Assembly: GCF_963662255.1 (NCBI RefSeq)
Contig: NW_026912203.1
Location: forward strand, 62,001 to 126,000
Origin: Cinclus cinclus
Lineage: Eukaryota > Chordata > Aves > Passeriformes > Cinclidae
Direction: 5' to 3'
Length of the DNA: 64,000 bases
The position numbers and the translations under genes are program-made. How positions within the stretch are numbered: the stretch's first letter is position 1; each line of letters starts with the position of its first letter. The notes beneath the pieces were generated by a model. It saw nothing but the letters and a program-made list of their open reading frames with translations. It was not told the origin of the DNA and did not search any database. This document shows positions 18,649 through 31,300 of the stretch, one piece after another.

Positions 18649-19951
18649 GTGAGTCCACAGCCAGGGGGATGCTCCCAGATCTGGGCATGGCCTGGCCCCT
18701 GGCTGGCAACCAAAGGTTCCCCCTTTGCTGGAGTAGATGCAAGGAGTTCTTCAGTGGGCTGCCTAGGTGCTTTTTGGCTCTGGGCAGCTGCTGAGGGGCT
18801 GGATGTGCCATGGCTGGCTGCAGGCTGGGCACGTGTCCTGCCCTCGTGCTCTGCTCCCAGAGGCAGCAGTGACCGGGAGGTTTGTGCCCAGCTCTGGGCA
18901 CAGGCAGCATGGCCTGGGCACTGCTCGTGGTTGGGACAAGGGGGACAGGAGCCTTCAGCTGAGGGATGGTTTCTGGGTTCTCTCCTTGCAGCCGGGCTCT
19001 GCGGATGCTGAGGCAGCTCTGGGCCGTGCCAGGGCTCTGCTGGGCTCAGCCCTGGGCACGGCTGGGCCCGCTCTGCCCTCACAGGGCTCTGAGAGCTTTG
19101 CATCACACGAGCCCGTTCCCAGCACACCGCCTGAGCTTTCTGCTTTTGCAGGTGAGGGAGACTCTCCTGCAGGCCAAGAGATTGCAGTTAGGGACACACA
19201 CCCAATTGGCAAGAACCCAAACTCTCCACGGTCCCAGCTGAACGCCTGGATCTCCACAGGATGTTTTGTCTGTCTCCATTCCCTTTTGTCTGGAATTGTG
19301 CCGTAGCAATTGTGCAATTTCTTCCTCCTCTAGAAGTGCCACGAGTGGGCAAAACCTGGCGAGTGGGCCGTGTTCCTAAGGCAGTGCAGTCTGGAGCTGA
19401 TGGATGGAGAGTTGCCCTTCTGCACTTCCAAACCAGAGCAAAACGCTGTAAGTGGGTCTTTCCATCTTGAAGAAATCACTGACAATTTCAAAGGGAACAG
19501 CGCACCTCATTTGAAGGGTGAGAAGGAAGGGCATCTTCAAAAAGGATTTGGGGTTTGACAGAGTTTAGTTTCCCAGTCCTGCTTGGAGCTGGCAGGGCAC
19601 AAAGCAATTTCCTCTTGCTTCAACCACAATTGAAAATAACAATATTGGAAATAAACCCCAACATCGTTTTAAATAGGCTGCTGAGGTCAGTAAGATGGAT
19701 CCATACCATCAGCACGTTTCTAAAGTAAATAACTTAGTCCTTGTTTTAAAAAGATCGGTTGCCCCTTTATCCAAAGGTCTGGACTACTTTTCACTAACAC
19801 GTTGTTTTGTTTGTATCTTTCACATGTTTTCTGTGGTTTTTTTTTCCTTTTCTATGTTTTTTGTTTTTCCTAGAACAGAAATCCTCTCCTAAAACAGGAG
19901 TGTCCTTCGCTCCTGGTTCCCGTGTGGAGCAGCTCCTTCCCGCTGGCTGAG
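18649..19951 (+). other. Downstream part of spacer S1: no recognisable gene
   Basis: Frames on both strands are short and lack known motifs. The first part resembles the intron that follows the PIM-like exon. From 19.5 kb it turns AT-richer, and it ends at the start of arm R2. Confidence 0.45.
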
Positions 19952-20041
19952 CTGCCCAGGCAGAGCCCAGCAGCTCCTGGCCCTGCAGGCCTGAGGCTTT
20001 TCCCATTGCTGGGCACGGACTGATGGAGCAGCACAGCTGAA

Positions 20042-20476
20042 CACAGGGACACACAGAGGGACCAGGAGCAGCTGCCTTTGTCCACCTGGAGCTCCAAGGG
20101 CCAAACTCTCAGCAGACAGGGCTGGAAGAGACTTGCAGGCTCCCTGTTTGCTGTGCTGCCCCCCTTGTGCCTGGCCCAGCTCTGTGGGGGGCAGAGGGAG
20201 AAGAAGGGGCAGAGGGAGAAGAAGGGGCAGCTGCCTCCCAGCTCCCAACCCCCAGCCCAGGGATCCCTGTGTGTGCTTGGGGCACTGTCAGCACCCGCTG
20301 CTCCAGCCACCGCTTCTGCTGGCACTGACAGCAACAGCCAAATTGTGGCTGATCCCGAGGGAGCAGCAGCAGTGCCTGGATCTGATCCCTGACTCTGGGC
20401 AGGGCTGGAAAAAAACAACACCCACAGCAGCAGCAGCAGCAGCAGCAGCACATGGACCTGACTTTGAGCACAGCCC
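20042..20476 (+). repeat. 435-bp arm-end block present in R2 and R3 only, with (CAG)8
   Basis: Homology between R1 and R2 resumes on both sides of this block, so it is an insertion here or a deletion in R1. It includes eight CAG units at 20425-20448 (seven, read as CTG, at 44810-44830 in R3) and a doubled GCAGAGGGAGAAGAAGGG-type motif near 20191. Its presence in R2 and R3, and absence from R1 and R4, tags which end of the spacer each arm adjoins. Confidence 0.85.
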
Positions 20477-21109
20477 CTGGCACTGTTCCTGCCGTGTGCA
20501 GTGGTGTCACAGCAGCCTGGGGCACCTGGGAGCCCTCAGTGCCAGCAGGGACTGGAGATGGCAGCGCTGGCATCCTGGAGGTTGTGCAGGGAACAGAGGT
20601 GGGGACTCCCTCTCCATGGGGAGCTTCCAGGTGGAAAAGGCTGCTGTGAGCAGGCAGCTGCAAGGGCAGAGAAAGGAGGGGCTGGAGCCCTTGATGTGTG
20701 CCAGTGCCACAGTCCTGGGCAGCAGCCACCAAGCACAGGGGGAGCAGAGGGCACAGCCAGAGGGACAAAACCAGTTAAGGTCAGAGAGTGGGAAGAGCCA
20801 GAGCTGGGAGCAGGAACAGCTGCTTCCTTGCACCCTTGAAGAAAGCTCTTGGCTGCTTCAAAGCACTGAAGGGCCTGAAGGGTAGAGAGGAGGCCACAGC
20901 AAACAATGCTCCTGGTGCCACACCCTGCCCTCTCAGCGTCCCAGAAGGAATTGCATGAGCTGTATTCTTCTTCTCCCTGAGCCCTCACATTCAGCATGAG
21001 CAGCTTAGCAGCAGGAGCTAAAGGAGCTGGAGCCTTAGGCCACAAGGGCTGACCAAGAGGGGCCTTTTGGACTCAAGGAATGCTGCTAACATGGACCTAG
21101 CTGAATGCA

Positions 21110-21242
21110 GCAGATGGAATCCTGGAATTACAGAATCCTTCCAGTTGGGAAAGACCTCAGAGCTCATGCAGTCCTGCTGTTCACCCAGCACTGTCAAGCC
21201 CAGCAGTAAATCGCATGCCTGAAGTACCAAAGGCTGGACAAG
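21110..21242 (+). mobile_element. CR1-like LINE 3' fragment, arm R2
   Basis: Inverted counterpart of the R1 fragment, here reading in CR1 sense on the plus strand from about 21117. Confidence 0.5.
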
Positions 21243-24200
21243 AGGCCCTGACTGAGGGCTGAACACCAGGCCCTGAGCCAAAGGGGATCTCTGGATGAAC
21301 CTTCCAACCAAATGTTATCTTTGTATCCACACATGACCAAACTATGCACAGACATGAGTGCTGTGATAGATGTATGCACTCATGAGTGAAAGGTGGATTG
21401 ACCTTTGTGTATTTAGAAGCCAAACAAGGCCGTGAAATCCAACATCTGGCCTTGTTTGGGGTGTGTTTGGTCAAAGCCAACTCCTTGGGCTCCTCCTTGA
21501 GCCCTGGCCAGGCTCTGGGTGTGAGCCAAGAGGAGAATGAAACCAGATGTTGCTGCACTAGAAGCGCTGTCAGTTTTGTTTCTTCAGCGCTGTCAGAGCT
21601 GGGCCCTCTCTCAGCGGGGCTGGAAGCCTCAGCTGTGGCTGGAGGCACCTGCAGGAATTCCCAGTGTCCGGGAGTGGCTCTGCAGTCCTTGGCTGTGACA
21701 GCTTCCCCCAGCTGATGTGTGCATCTGGGTGATGGTAAAGTCTGGGGGGAACTGCTGAGGCATCTTTCTTAATCACTGCGGGCACTTCTTGGGAGTGAGG
21801 ACTGGGTGCATTGCTGAGCTTCTCCTTCTGTGATTCTTTGCTGCTTTGAACTTTAGAAAATTACGCAATTCCTTCAGCTGGTGTCTGTGACTTTGGTGCT
21901 GACCTTGCCCACTGGTAAAAGCAAAGTGGCGTAGTCTGGCTGGATCACAACAAAATGTCACTTTTAAAATGTAAATGTAAGGAGTCCGTCCCGTTGGAAA
22001 TTGCTGGATGCGAAGCCCTTCCCTAGAGTTGTGTGTCTCAGGAGTGGGCTGAGGTCAGAGCACCGTGGGAGCAGTGGAGCCGTGAGTTAAAAGAGGCTGA
22101 ACCAGTGGGTGTCTTCAAATGCATCCCAAAATTGCATATGGAAAAAGGAAAAGAACTTGTGGGTTTGGGAGGATGAGGAGGGATTTTGTTAAGAGCATAT
22201 TGGAAACAGCAGCAACAGAAGGAACAATTTGTGTTGGAACACTCCCACATGGAGACACAGAAAAAGTTTTAATCTTGAGCTTGAATTTCATTGTGCTTGT
22301 GATATAATAATGTTACTGTGTTATATCTACATATGTGTACGCATATCTTACATGTCATGAAATCATATTTTTATTTTTATATAAATAATAATAATAATAA
22401 TAATGTGAAATAATGCTGACAGTACTCGTGTGTTAGCTTTGGTTGCTCAGGGATGTAACACTGAATACCCTACAGAAAAGCTTTAACAAGGACATCAACG
22501 TCATGGCAAACTTTGTGAGACTGTTTATAATGAATACAGGAGGAAGGGATGAAATTGGCTGCTTTCACGGGGTTTGCTGACGCTGTGATGTGGAATGTGT
22601 TTTTTGTTAGTGTGGAAAACACAGTGATTAAGACTGCTGGGTTTTTCATACAGCAGGCTATCCACAAGCTGCGGCATTGGTTGGACAGATGAATGTTTGT
22701 TAAAAGAGCAGTTGAAAAAATGAGGAGCTGAGAAGCTGTCCCGATGGAGAAGCCAACTCCCAGATGTGCTCCCTACCCTTAGCAATGGGCCCACTGGGAA
22801 ATGGAAAGGCCCTGGATGTGCATGGCTGCTCCCGGTTTGCAAATACAACCATGGCCAGTGAGACTTGGACTTCCTGGGAAATTGTTCTGGGTGCCACGGC
22901 CCCTGACAGGGCCCCCCAGAGGCTGCAGGGCTGGACTGTGATGCATTGGAATTAATTAGGATAAATCAGAAGCAAATGAGAGTTATCAATACGGAAAGAA
23001 GAGTTCAGATTCCTCCAGGACACTTTGTTTGGGGAACTGCTCACTGGAGCTTGGCCTTGCAAAGGGTTCACGTCACGGGAAGAGGAATTGATGCAGATTG
23101 TCAAGGAGAAATCAAAGTAATCCTTTTCAGCAATAGTGAACAAGATTGGATGATTTAGCCCTGTGGCACAGTAGCACAATTATTGATCTTCCAGCTTTCG
23201 AAACATCAGTGAAGGAAGGAGATCCAGCTCAAATCAGCACTGTTTGTGGAGATCAAGGCTTTGGATGCAGCAGACCTAATAATGGAGCCAAAGTGTGGGT
23301 GGAGAGGCCAAGTGGCCCTCCCGAGCCAGCTGCAGGAACAGCTCTGGGGAAAGACAAGACTGTTGGAATGCTGGAACCTGGCAATATGTCCCTGCAGCCA
23401 AGTGCTCTATGTGAGAACAAGTGGATGTTTTGGGATATTGTTTTAGAGATCGTGCCAGACCACATCTGCGTGTTTGCCCCAAGGGTCCCGTTTGGGAAAT
23501 GCTCTGATCCACGGGGCTCCATGTGAAGGCTGATGTGACACTGAGGCACTTCCAGACGAATTCCAGCCAGGAGCCTGGGGGTCCCTCAGGGCCTGGGACC
23601 TGGCACCTCTCCAGCCAAAGGGGAAAGGACCCCAGCAAGCCTTGTTACCCACAGACAGCGCGGGAAAGCTGAACAGCAAAGGTCCCTCGGGACATTATTC
23701 TGGAATTAAATGGGCACCAGCTGCATGGACAGTGGAATTACTGTTCCTAACCCGGATGAGACTGAGGAAAAAGAATGAGTCACCTTGTCACTAAAGTAGT
23801 GCTTATGTCTGTAAGTTGTGTCTTGAGAGTCAGCCAGAATCTTTGTTTGCCAGAAACACCTGTAGAGTTTCATCAGGGATTAGTCCTGAAATTGTTCTGA
23901 AAATGTAAAGATCTTAGTAGCCAAAATACTCCATGTAAGTAATTGCTGGGTATGTCCTCAACTAATGTTGGGAGGAATGGGGGTCCCTTGGAGGGCCCAC
24001 CCTGTGGGGTGGCCAGAGCTCTGTCCATGGGCTCTGACTCCTAACAGAGTCAGTGCAGGGACAGTTAAAGAAAACTGTGCTGTGCAAAAAAGGAATACAA
24101 TGATCAGCTTCACAGGGTTCACTAAGATTTCCCTTCAGTAGAAACTGAACCCTGTTGGAGTTAGAGGCCCCAGTGTGAAAGGATTTCTGTGCTTTGCCAT

Positions 24201-25947
24201 CACTCCCAATGTCCATAGAACTTGGGGTGCTGGAGCTGGTCAGGGTCAGTGTTAGAGCACTGCCAGCTGCAGGGCCACTGTGAAACTGCTGTGGCCCAAA
24301 GGCACGGGGGACACAAGAGGAGCACAGGGAGGAGCCCTGGATGCATCAGCAGCCCACAATGGGAAATGGGAAATCAGACCTTTGGTACTGGGAATGGGAC
24401 CTGCTGGATGTGCAGAGACAATGCCTGTAAAGGCTTCCCTCAATGTGTTTGGGTCCTGTTTTTCAGGCAGTGTTGATGCCTCCCTTGGGGGTACTTCAGC
24501 AACAAGCAGAAGGAAGAGTTTGGGCCGAGAGAACATTTCCCCCCACAGAGTGCCTTTGGTCTCAGAAAGCCAAAGACTCTGGTTCACCCTGTGCCCCATG
24601 AGCACTGCCTCGTCCTACGGAGTTCACATTAATGAGCTACATGGATTATTTGAAGAAGTAGAAAAGGATACTGTGCAAATATCCAGTAGCACATCCTGTG
24701 AGCTCCAACAAACACAAATGGGGCTCTACAGAACCTCATGGCCTTGGATCATCTGCTTGCTGGGCAAGGAGGAGCCTGGTCTATGACGGGACAGGAATGT
24801 TGCACTTCTATCAGTGATGAGTCTGAAGTGCAGCAATCAGGAATCACCTCAATAGGAAGAGCAGTAGAAGAGTGGCAGAAAGAAGAAAATTCTTCTTGCT
24901 GAGATTGCCTTCATGCCTGCCAAATTGGAAGCTGCTGTGAAATGCATTTGTGGCAGTCACTGCAAACATTGCAGTGTGAGCCCTTGGTGTGTAATGATTC
25001 CATGTTAGAGTTGTTGTGACACTTTGTGCTGGGAAATGGAGCACTGAGACTTGTCTCAAGAGAGACACAGTCTCAAGAGAAAGTGGGGATTTGAGAAACA
25101 ACAGAGAAGAGCAACTAATTAGGCATGTTTTAAAAGAGTTGCAAATTACAGCTCTGAGTAATGAACTGTTCTTCAATTAATGCTTAATTGAAGAACAAGA
25201 GGTGATGCCTTTATGCCTCATACCTAAATCTAAGACTCCATTATTGAAGGAATTGTTATGGAGGTTGTAGTTCATGCTTTGGTCAAAGCACTGGTTGAAG
25301 TACCAAGGCCTGAACATCAGGCCCTGAGCCAAAGCTGAATTCTAGATGCACCTTCCAAGCAAATGTTATATTTTTACCTGCTCATCATTGAGGCATTTTT
25401 AGCAATACGATCTCTGTATCTGTGTATTGGTGAAAGAAGGATTTACCTTTCAGCATTTAGAAATCCAACAAGGTCCCATCTGGCCTTGTTTGGGGGTGTT
25501 TGGTCCAAGTGAACTCCCTTGGTTCCTCCTTGAGCCCTGGCCAGGCATTGGGAGGAACCAAACAGGAGACTTAAACCCATGTTCCTGCACTAGGAGTGCT
25601 GTCAGATTCTCTGTTCAACACCATCAGAGCTGGGCCCTCTCTCAGCAGGGCTGGAAGCCTCAGCTGTGGCTGGAGGCACCTGCAGGAATTCCCAGTGTCC
25701 GGGAGTGGCTCTGCAGTCCTTGGCTGTGACAGCTTCCCCCAGCTGATGTGTGCATCTGGGTGATGGTAAAGTCTGGGGGGAACTGCTGAGGCATCTTTCT
25801 TAATCACTGCGGGCACTTCTTGGGAGTGATGTCTGGGTGCATTGCTGAGCTTCTCCTTCTGTGATTCCTTGCTGCTTTGAACTTTAGAAAATTACGCAAT
25901 TCCTTCAGCTGGTGTCTGTGTCTTTGGTGCTGACCCTGGCCACTGGT
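21222..25947 (+). mobile_element. ERV2 relic, arm R2
   Basis: Counterpart of 8353-13150, here in plus orientation: LTR-like repeats at about 21222-21915 and 25295-25947 flank about 3.4 kb with a dUTPase relic. The 35-bp unit is present once in each LTR-like repeat. Confidence 0.5.
22924..23284 (+). pseudogene. Retroviral-type dUTPase relic, arm R2
   Basis: Same motifs and same internal break as in R1: motif 1 near 22932, motif 3 near 23085-23130, then in another frame motif 5 near 23240-23270. The shared frame break shows that it predates the arms. Confidence 0.75.
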
Positions 25948-26036
25948 GAAACTGAGTCCCATCGTGCCTAGGAGTTACCTGGGAAGACAAACGCCACCAC
26001 TGCAAATGTCCCCTGGTTTCTGCCTTCTTCCCCCCA

Positions 26037-26043
26037 CTTTATA
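26037..26043 (-). promoter_or_regulatory. TATAAAG box of the candidate R promoter, arm R2
   Basis: Minus-strand TATAAAG downstream of the X-box-like array (26270-26876), with the CAG|GTAACT donor about 60 bp further on at about 25979. Confidence 0.35.
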
Positions 26044-26269
26044 CGCTGAGCATGATGTCCCATGGTCCGGGATCTCCCCCGGGTCAGTTGGGGTCACCTG
26101 TCCTGGCTGTGTCCCCTCCCAAGCTCCCCTGCACCCCCAGCCCCTCCCCAGCATGGCTGGACGAGGGGCAGGAAAGGCCTTGGCTCTGTGCAAGCTCAGC
26201 AAGAGCAAAACCGTCTGTGTGTGATGGAGCCTGTGCTCAGCACCCGACCCCAGCAGTGTCTCGGTGCCA

Positions 26270-26876
26270 GCGTCCGTGGCATCAGGCCCTACAAGGGGTT
26301 TCCATGGCAAGTGCCATGCCAGGTGACCCAGGTGTCCTGTCCCAGTGAGGCTTGCCATGGAAACAGTGCCCAGCTGACCTTTCTGTCTGGCTGAGCTGGC
26401 CTTTGGCCCTGGCCCTGGGGTTTGCTGCTGGTCCCGCTGCGCCTGCCCAGCCAGCGCGGCACAGGGCAGGTGGCCATGGCACAAGCCCCCAGCGAGGGAT
26501 CCCCTCTGGCTCTGGGCAGTGACAGCAGCCCTGAGCAAGGGGCCCAGGGCAGGTTTCCATGACAAGCAGCCATCACAATGGCTCCAGGCGTTGGCTGCCG
26601 TGGCACCAAACTGAGGAAGGGGTCTCTGTGGCTGTTGCCATGGCACCTGACTGCATCAATGAGTGTCAGTGCAGCTGAAGCTGGACCAGCCCCGGCACCG
26701 CTTTGTCCTCAGGCTTGCCATGGCAGCTGAGGACCCAACAGGTCTGCATGCAAGTGCCCATGGAACCTGACTGCACAAATGGCTCCTTGGGGTGGTTTCC
26801 AAGGCAACTTGAACTGATGAGGGTTGCCCTGGCACCCAAACCCACTAGTGGGGGTCAGTGCAGTGTCCCTGGCAAC
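26270..26876 (-). repeat. ~40-bp-period X-box-like array, arm R2
   Basis: Counterpart of 7424-8030. One core near 26866 reads CCCTGG where the other arms have CCATGG; the rest of the array and its spacing are kept. Confidence 0.65.
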
Positions 26877-27255
26877 AGTCCCTTGCAATGGCCCAGGGCA
26901 CCTTGGGATGCTAATCCACCCTCACAGCTGGGCAGGGCAGCTCTGGAATGGTCTTGGTGCTGCCTGGGGCTTGGCACACACTTGAGGAGGGTGTCTGTTT
27001 TCAGTGGGGAACTTTTCGTTTTTTGGAGCAATCAAAACTGTTGTAGGTTGGTGTAGAAAAAAAAAAAAAGAGGAAAACCCTTCTTAGGGTGTGTGCAGCC
27101 AGTTCTCCAAGCAAAGCAGGGGTGTCAGCTGAGTCAGGACAGACAGGATGCGGTTGGGGAATGTGCAGCAAGGTTGTCCACACCCACCGGGTCAAACCTC
27201 AAGGCACAGCTTCTCTGAGCAGGCCAGACCTCCTTAGGAGAGACCCTGGAGCAAT

Positions 27256-27827
27256 ATCCATCACACAATGCTACAATCTCAGGGCCTGAGAGGAGACTGC
27301 AGAAACCTCTCCAGGAGTCCAAGTCAGAAAAAGAATGCAAAGGGTCTGGAGGCATTAATGGGTCCCACTGAGATCCAGCTGCAGCACAGGCTGCTCATGG
27401 GCTCCTTGCAGGAGGGAATTGGAGGCCAGGATTGCACAAAATCCTCACAGAGACTCAGTGTGGGAAGGAAAATGCAAAGTACCCTAAAATACCTTGGTTA
27501 TCTCAAAGCATTAATGAGCGCCCCCCCAGTGTCAATACAGAGCAATCAAGGGACTCCTTAAAGTAGATAATTGGAGGTCAAGATTGCACAAACCTCTCCT
27601 GGAGTCGGTATCAAAAGGGAAACACCTAGTACTTGAAAAATCTGAAGTACCCTGAAGCATTAATGAGCCCCACTGAGTGTTGGTAATGATTAAGAATCTC
27701 AAGGGACTCATTAGAGCAGATAATTGAAGACCAGGATTGTAGGAAGCTCTCAGAGACTCCAAGGCAAGAGCAAAGGCCAAGGTCCTTTGAAAAACCTGCA
27801 GTCCCTGGAAGCATTCAGGAGCCCCCC
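27256..27827 (-). repeat. Degenerate ~150-bp tandem repeat, arm R2
   Basis: Counterpart of 6490-7050, including the 11 bases (AAAGGACCTTG-type, near 27783) that R1 lacks. Confidence 0.7.
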
Positions 27828-28383
27828 AGGGCCATTCCTGACCAAGGCTCCCCAGGGACTCATGCCAGCAGATCCCTGAGGCCACCGGGGTGTGGGGCAG
27901 GGGAGGATGCTGAGGGCAGGACAAGGGGGTGACAGTGCCCAGCCTTGCTGGGGCTGTGCCAGGAGGCCCCAGTGGCTCAGGACAAGGTGTCTCCTCCCAG
28001 CCTTTGGTGGCACAGATGCTGCTGTGCCCCAGGGCACCAAGACTTGGCTTCTCCTGGGCACTGCCAGCCCTGCCAGGGCCCTTGGCCATGTCCAGCACAG
28101 CTTGTCCTGCACTGTCCCACAGCTGCTGCTGTGCCCCTGCAGGCTGCACACTCCCATCTCGCTGCCCCCCTGGCTCTGCCCTGCCACTGCCCACCCTGCC
28201 CTGACTTCTGCCCAGGCTGTCTCTGCAACCCCCAACCAATGGGCTGGGGATGGGCAAGTGTTCCTTAGGGCACAGGGAGGGGACAGCTTGGCTGGGGTGA
28301 CCCAAGGGCTCTCCCATTGCATGCGATGTCAAGGGCAGCAATAAACTGAGGGCAAGGAAGGGCGTGAGATGGTCTCTGAATTT

Positions 28384-31300
28384 GTAGTGATCTTACACTC
28401 CTCCATGATCTGAACATCCCACATTGCTTCTTTTGTGAAGCAGAGGTGCGCTTCTCCTACTGGGAAACTTTGGTATGCTGATGGAGCCCACCCTTTTTTC
28501 TAAATTGGTGGCTACCCAGTAACTTTTCCCATAGTAGTGCAAGTTTCTAAGTTGTGCTTATTATAGCAGGCCGAATAGATATGTGTGTGGAAGGCAAGGG
28601 TGGATACCGTGTGTCCACTGTACTGCATTGTCTGGTAAGGCTTGCAACAAGCGTCAGCTCTGTTTCCTTTTATCATGATGAGCAATAGGATGACTCTCAG
28701 GACTATGTTCATCCCTCTGCCTCCCTCAAGGCCTACGGGGTTGCTGCCAGTAGCCGAGGTTTGTTTCATCTTCTCCTTCTCGGCAGCAGGGACTATGTCC
28801 TGGGGTGTCCCACTTTGTCCTTTTCTTCTGGTGTTGTTTCTTACTTTTGTTCCAGCTTTTAGCTTTATCCCCAGGACCAGGTACAGCAGTAAGAGCACGG
28901 TATACACAACCCTTTCTGGCACTCTTTTGCCAAAACCTTTGCTTTGGCTTTTGTTTTTTGTTTTGGCTTTTTTTTTTTGTTTGCTTTGTCCCATTCTCAA
29001 ATAACGCCCACCAATTGTGATCATTAATTTCGATTTCTCCTTGTGCTGATAGGGTATTAAGTACCTTAATAGTTTCCTTCTATTCATTTCTTCTACATTG
29101 GATACGTGATGCGAATGGGAGGTACCCACCATAGGAATGACTCCACCACAACTCGGTACAATATGGACACCTTTTCTTGATGAACGGGCTACAATCACAC
29201 CCAGGTTCAGGACAGGTGACTTTCAGTCCTGACTGGGAGGCCTTTGAGAAGAATTGATCTGGTATCCACAGCAAGTCCTCCGAATTCGCACTTTGAGGTC
29301 TCTGGGCTCGGATGTCACGGTCCAACCTGTCTTGGCTTAATCGTATGTATGGCAAATCCTAGAGGTATGGTTTGAGCTAAAATTCTCTTCTTCCTTAATT
29401 CTCGCAAGTCTTTGTTGATTGTTATTATGTAGTTTTGAAGAGAAGGGTCCTGAACTAAGCCAGATCAAGGCGTACTCCTTTAGGGTAAGGCATACCATCC
29501 AGCATTTCATATGGTGAAATCCCTGTTTTCGAATTTGGCGTTGCCGTGTATTAGACAGGGCCAGTGGGAGGCACTTTGTCCATGGCATTTTAGTCTCAAT
29601 CATTAATGTTGACAGCTGCTGTTCTAAAGGTTGATTCATCATTTCAACTCTCCCAGAACTCTGAGGGTGCCAGGGTGTATGATACTCCCAGCTGATGCCT
29701 AGTGCCGAGGTCAGTAACTTCAGCACTTCCGATGTAAAGTGTGTCCCTGGTCTGAGTCTATTGCTCGGACCAGCCCATACCTTGGTATTATGTGTTCTGT
29801 CAATATTCTGGCTACCACTTGTGATGTGTCTCCAGCTGCAGGGTATGCCTCTACCCAGTGGCTTAATTGGTTTACTATTACTAGTAAATATGTCTATCTT
29901 CCTATTTTTGGTGATTCTGTAAAATCTATTTGTATTCTTTCAAAGGGTCTGTAAGCAGTTTTCCATCCTCCTGACGGACCTTGTTGCATACCTTTTTTTA
30001 TGAATTTTCTGACAAGTTAAACAACCTTGTCCTTGCACTACTCTCGAAGATCTGTCTATAAACAATTTTTCTCCATCCTTAAGTTTAACGTCTTCCAAGT
30101 CAGGTCTAGTTTTTCTTTGTAATTCTATAATGTCCACACAATTATATTTTGAGTTTTCTCCTGGTTCCCCATATAGGAATTGTGCAGGACTTTGAGCAGT
30201 TGTTGCTTTTAGCTCTAAATTTGGGGAAGTAATTAGAATAGCTTCATATTTTAATATTTAGGCATCGGTTAGCCATTTCTCAGCTTTTTGATTCAGAATT
30301 CCCCTGACATGATGAGGGGAGTGTACCATTAGGGGTGCCCCAGAGGTGACTTTTTGGGCTTCCTCAGTTAAAAGTGCTGTGGCCACTAGGGCTTGTAGAC
30401 ATGAGGGCCAGCCCCAACTGACAGGGTCTAGCAGTTTAGAATAATATCCCACTGGCCTTTGACTGCTTGCCCATTCCTGAGTGAGTACCCCATATGCTGT
30501 TTGATCAGAGGTGTTTACAAATAACTGAAATGGTCTCTCCAAATCCGGGAGACTTAGTACAGGGGCTTGAATTGAATCATGTTTGACTTCTTAAAAACTT
30601 TTGTCATTCACCTTTGTCCATTTCCTTAATAAATTATTTTCTGCCTCTGGCAGTAACAGTAGATTTGTAATTCAATTCTGCTCTGGGTCTCAATTTGCAT
30701 ATATTTAATAATAAGGACTCAAAATGGTTCACTTTTTGCTCCCATCACAAGTGCTGTTTCTCTACTAGGTTTGCACGTTTTTGGTAGGTGTTTAATTGTG
30801 GATATTTTTTTTTGGCTCTTGTATCTACTAAAAGTTCCACCTCCTCTCCATGGGGACCGATTTTTTAAAAATTATTTTTTCAAGGGCTCTTTCGATGGTA
30901 TAGTCCCCAATACATACAGCCCTTGACACCCTTATTCGTTCTTTTGGAACATTTTTTCATCCCGTATCCTCTCTTTACAATTTTTTTTTTTTTACTATGA
31001 CCTTTCTTGTTACAGTAAAAGCAGGTTCGACTTAGTGAATTATTTCCTGCCTCATTTCCTTGTTTCCGTGGGGGTTTTCGTGTTTTCCCTCCCCCTTTCT
31101 TCCCTGGTGAGTAGGATACTTAATGTAGATTGTAATTCCATCCAAGTACACATACTTGGTCCGAGGAATTGATTTAGTGTCTCAGATACCCCTATAGGAT
31201 CTTCCAATAGTTTTCCCATCTCTTTTTCTAAGTTTCTTACCTCCCTTGTGTTCAAGGGAACATTTACAAATCCAGTTAATTCAGTCTGTTGTCCCGCTAA

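Larger units (their letters stand above)
13991..19951 (+). repeat. Spacer S, copy 1 (plus orientation)
   Basis: The part of the first palindrome that is not inverted-repeated within it. It recurs once, inverted, as the spacer of the second palindrome (45303-51268; coordinates sum to about 65253-65259). The two copies differ by few substitutions and one 6-bp hexanucleotide unit. It carries the PIM-like loci. Confidence 0.9.
19952..28383 (-). repeat. Palindrome arm R, copy 2 (inverted)
   Basis: Inverted copy of R1: paired coordinates sum to 34299-34317 over most of the length and 34372 inward of the 35-bp repeat difference. It contains, in reverse order, all R features, plus an inner 435-bp block lacking in R1. 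Its outer border with the ERV env remnant at 28383/28384 mirrors that at 5934/5935. Confidence 0.95.
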
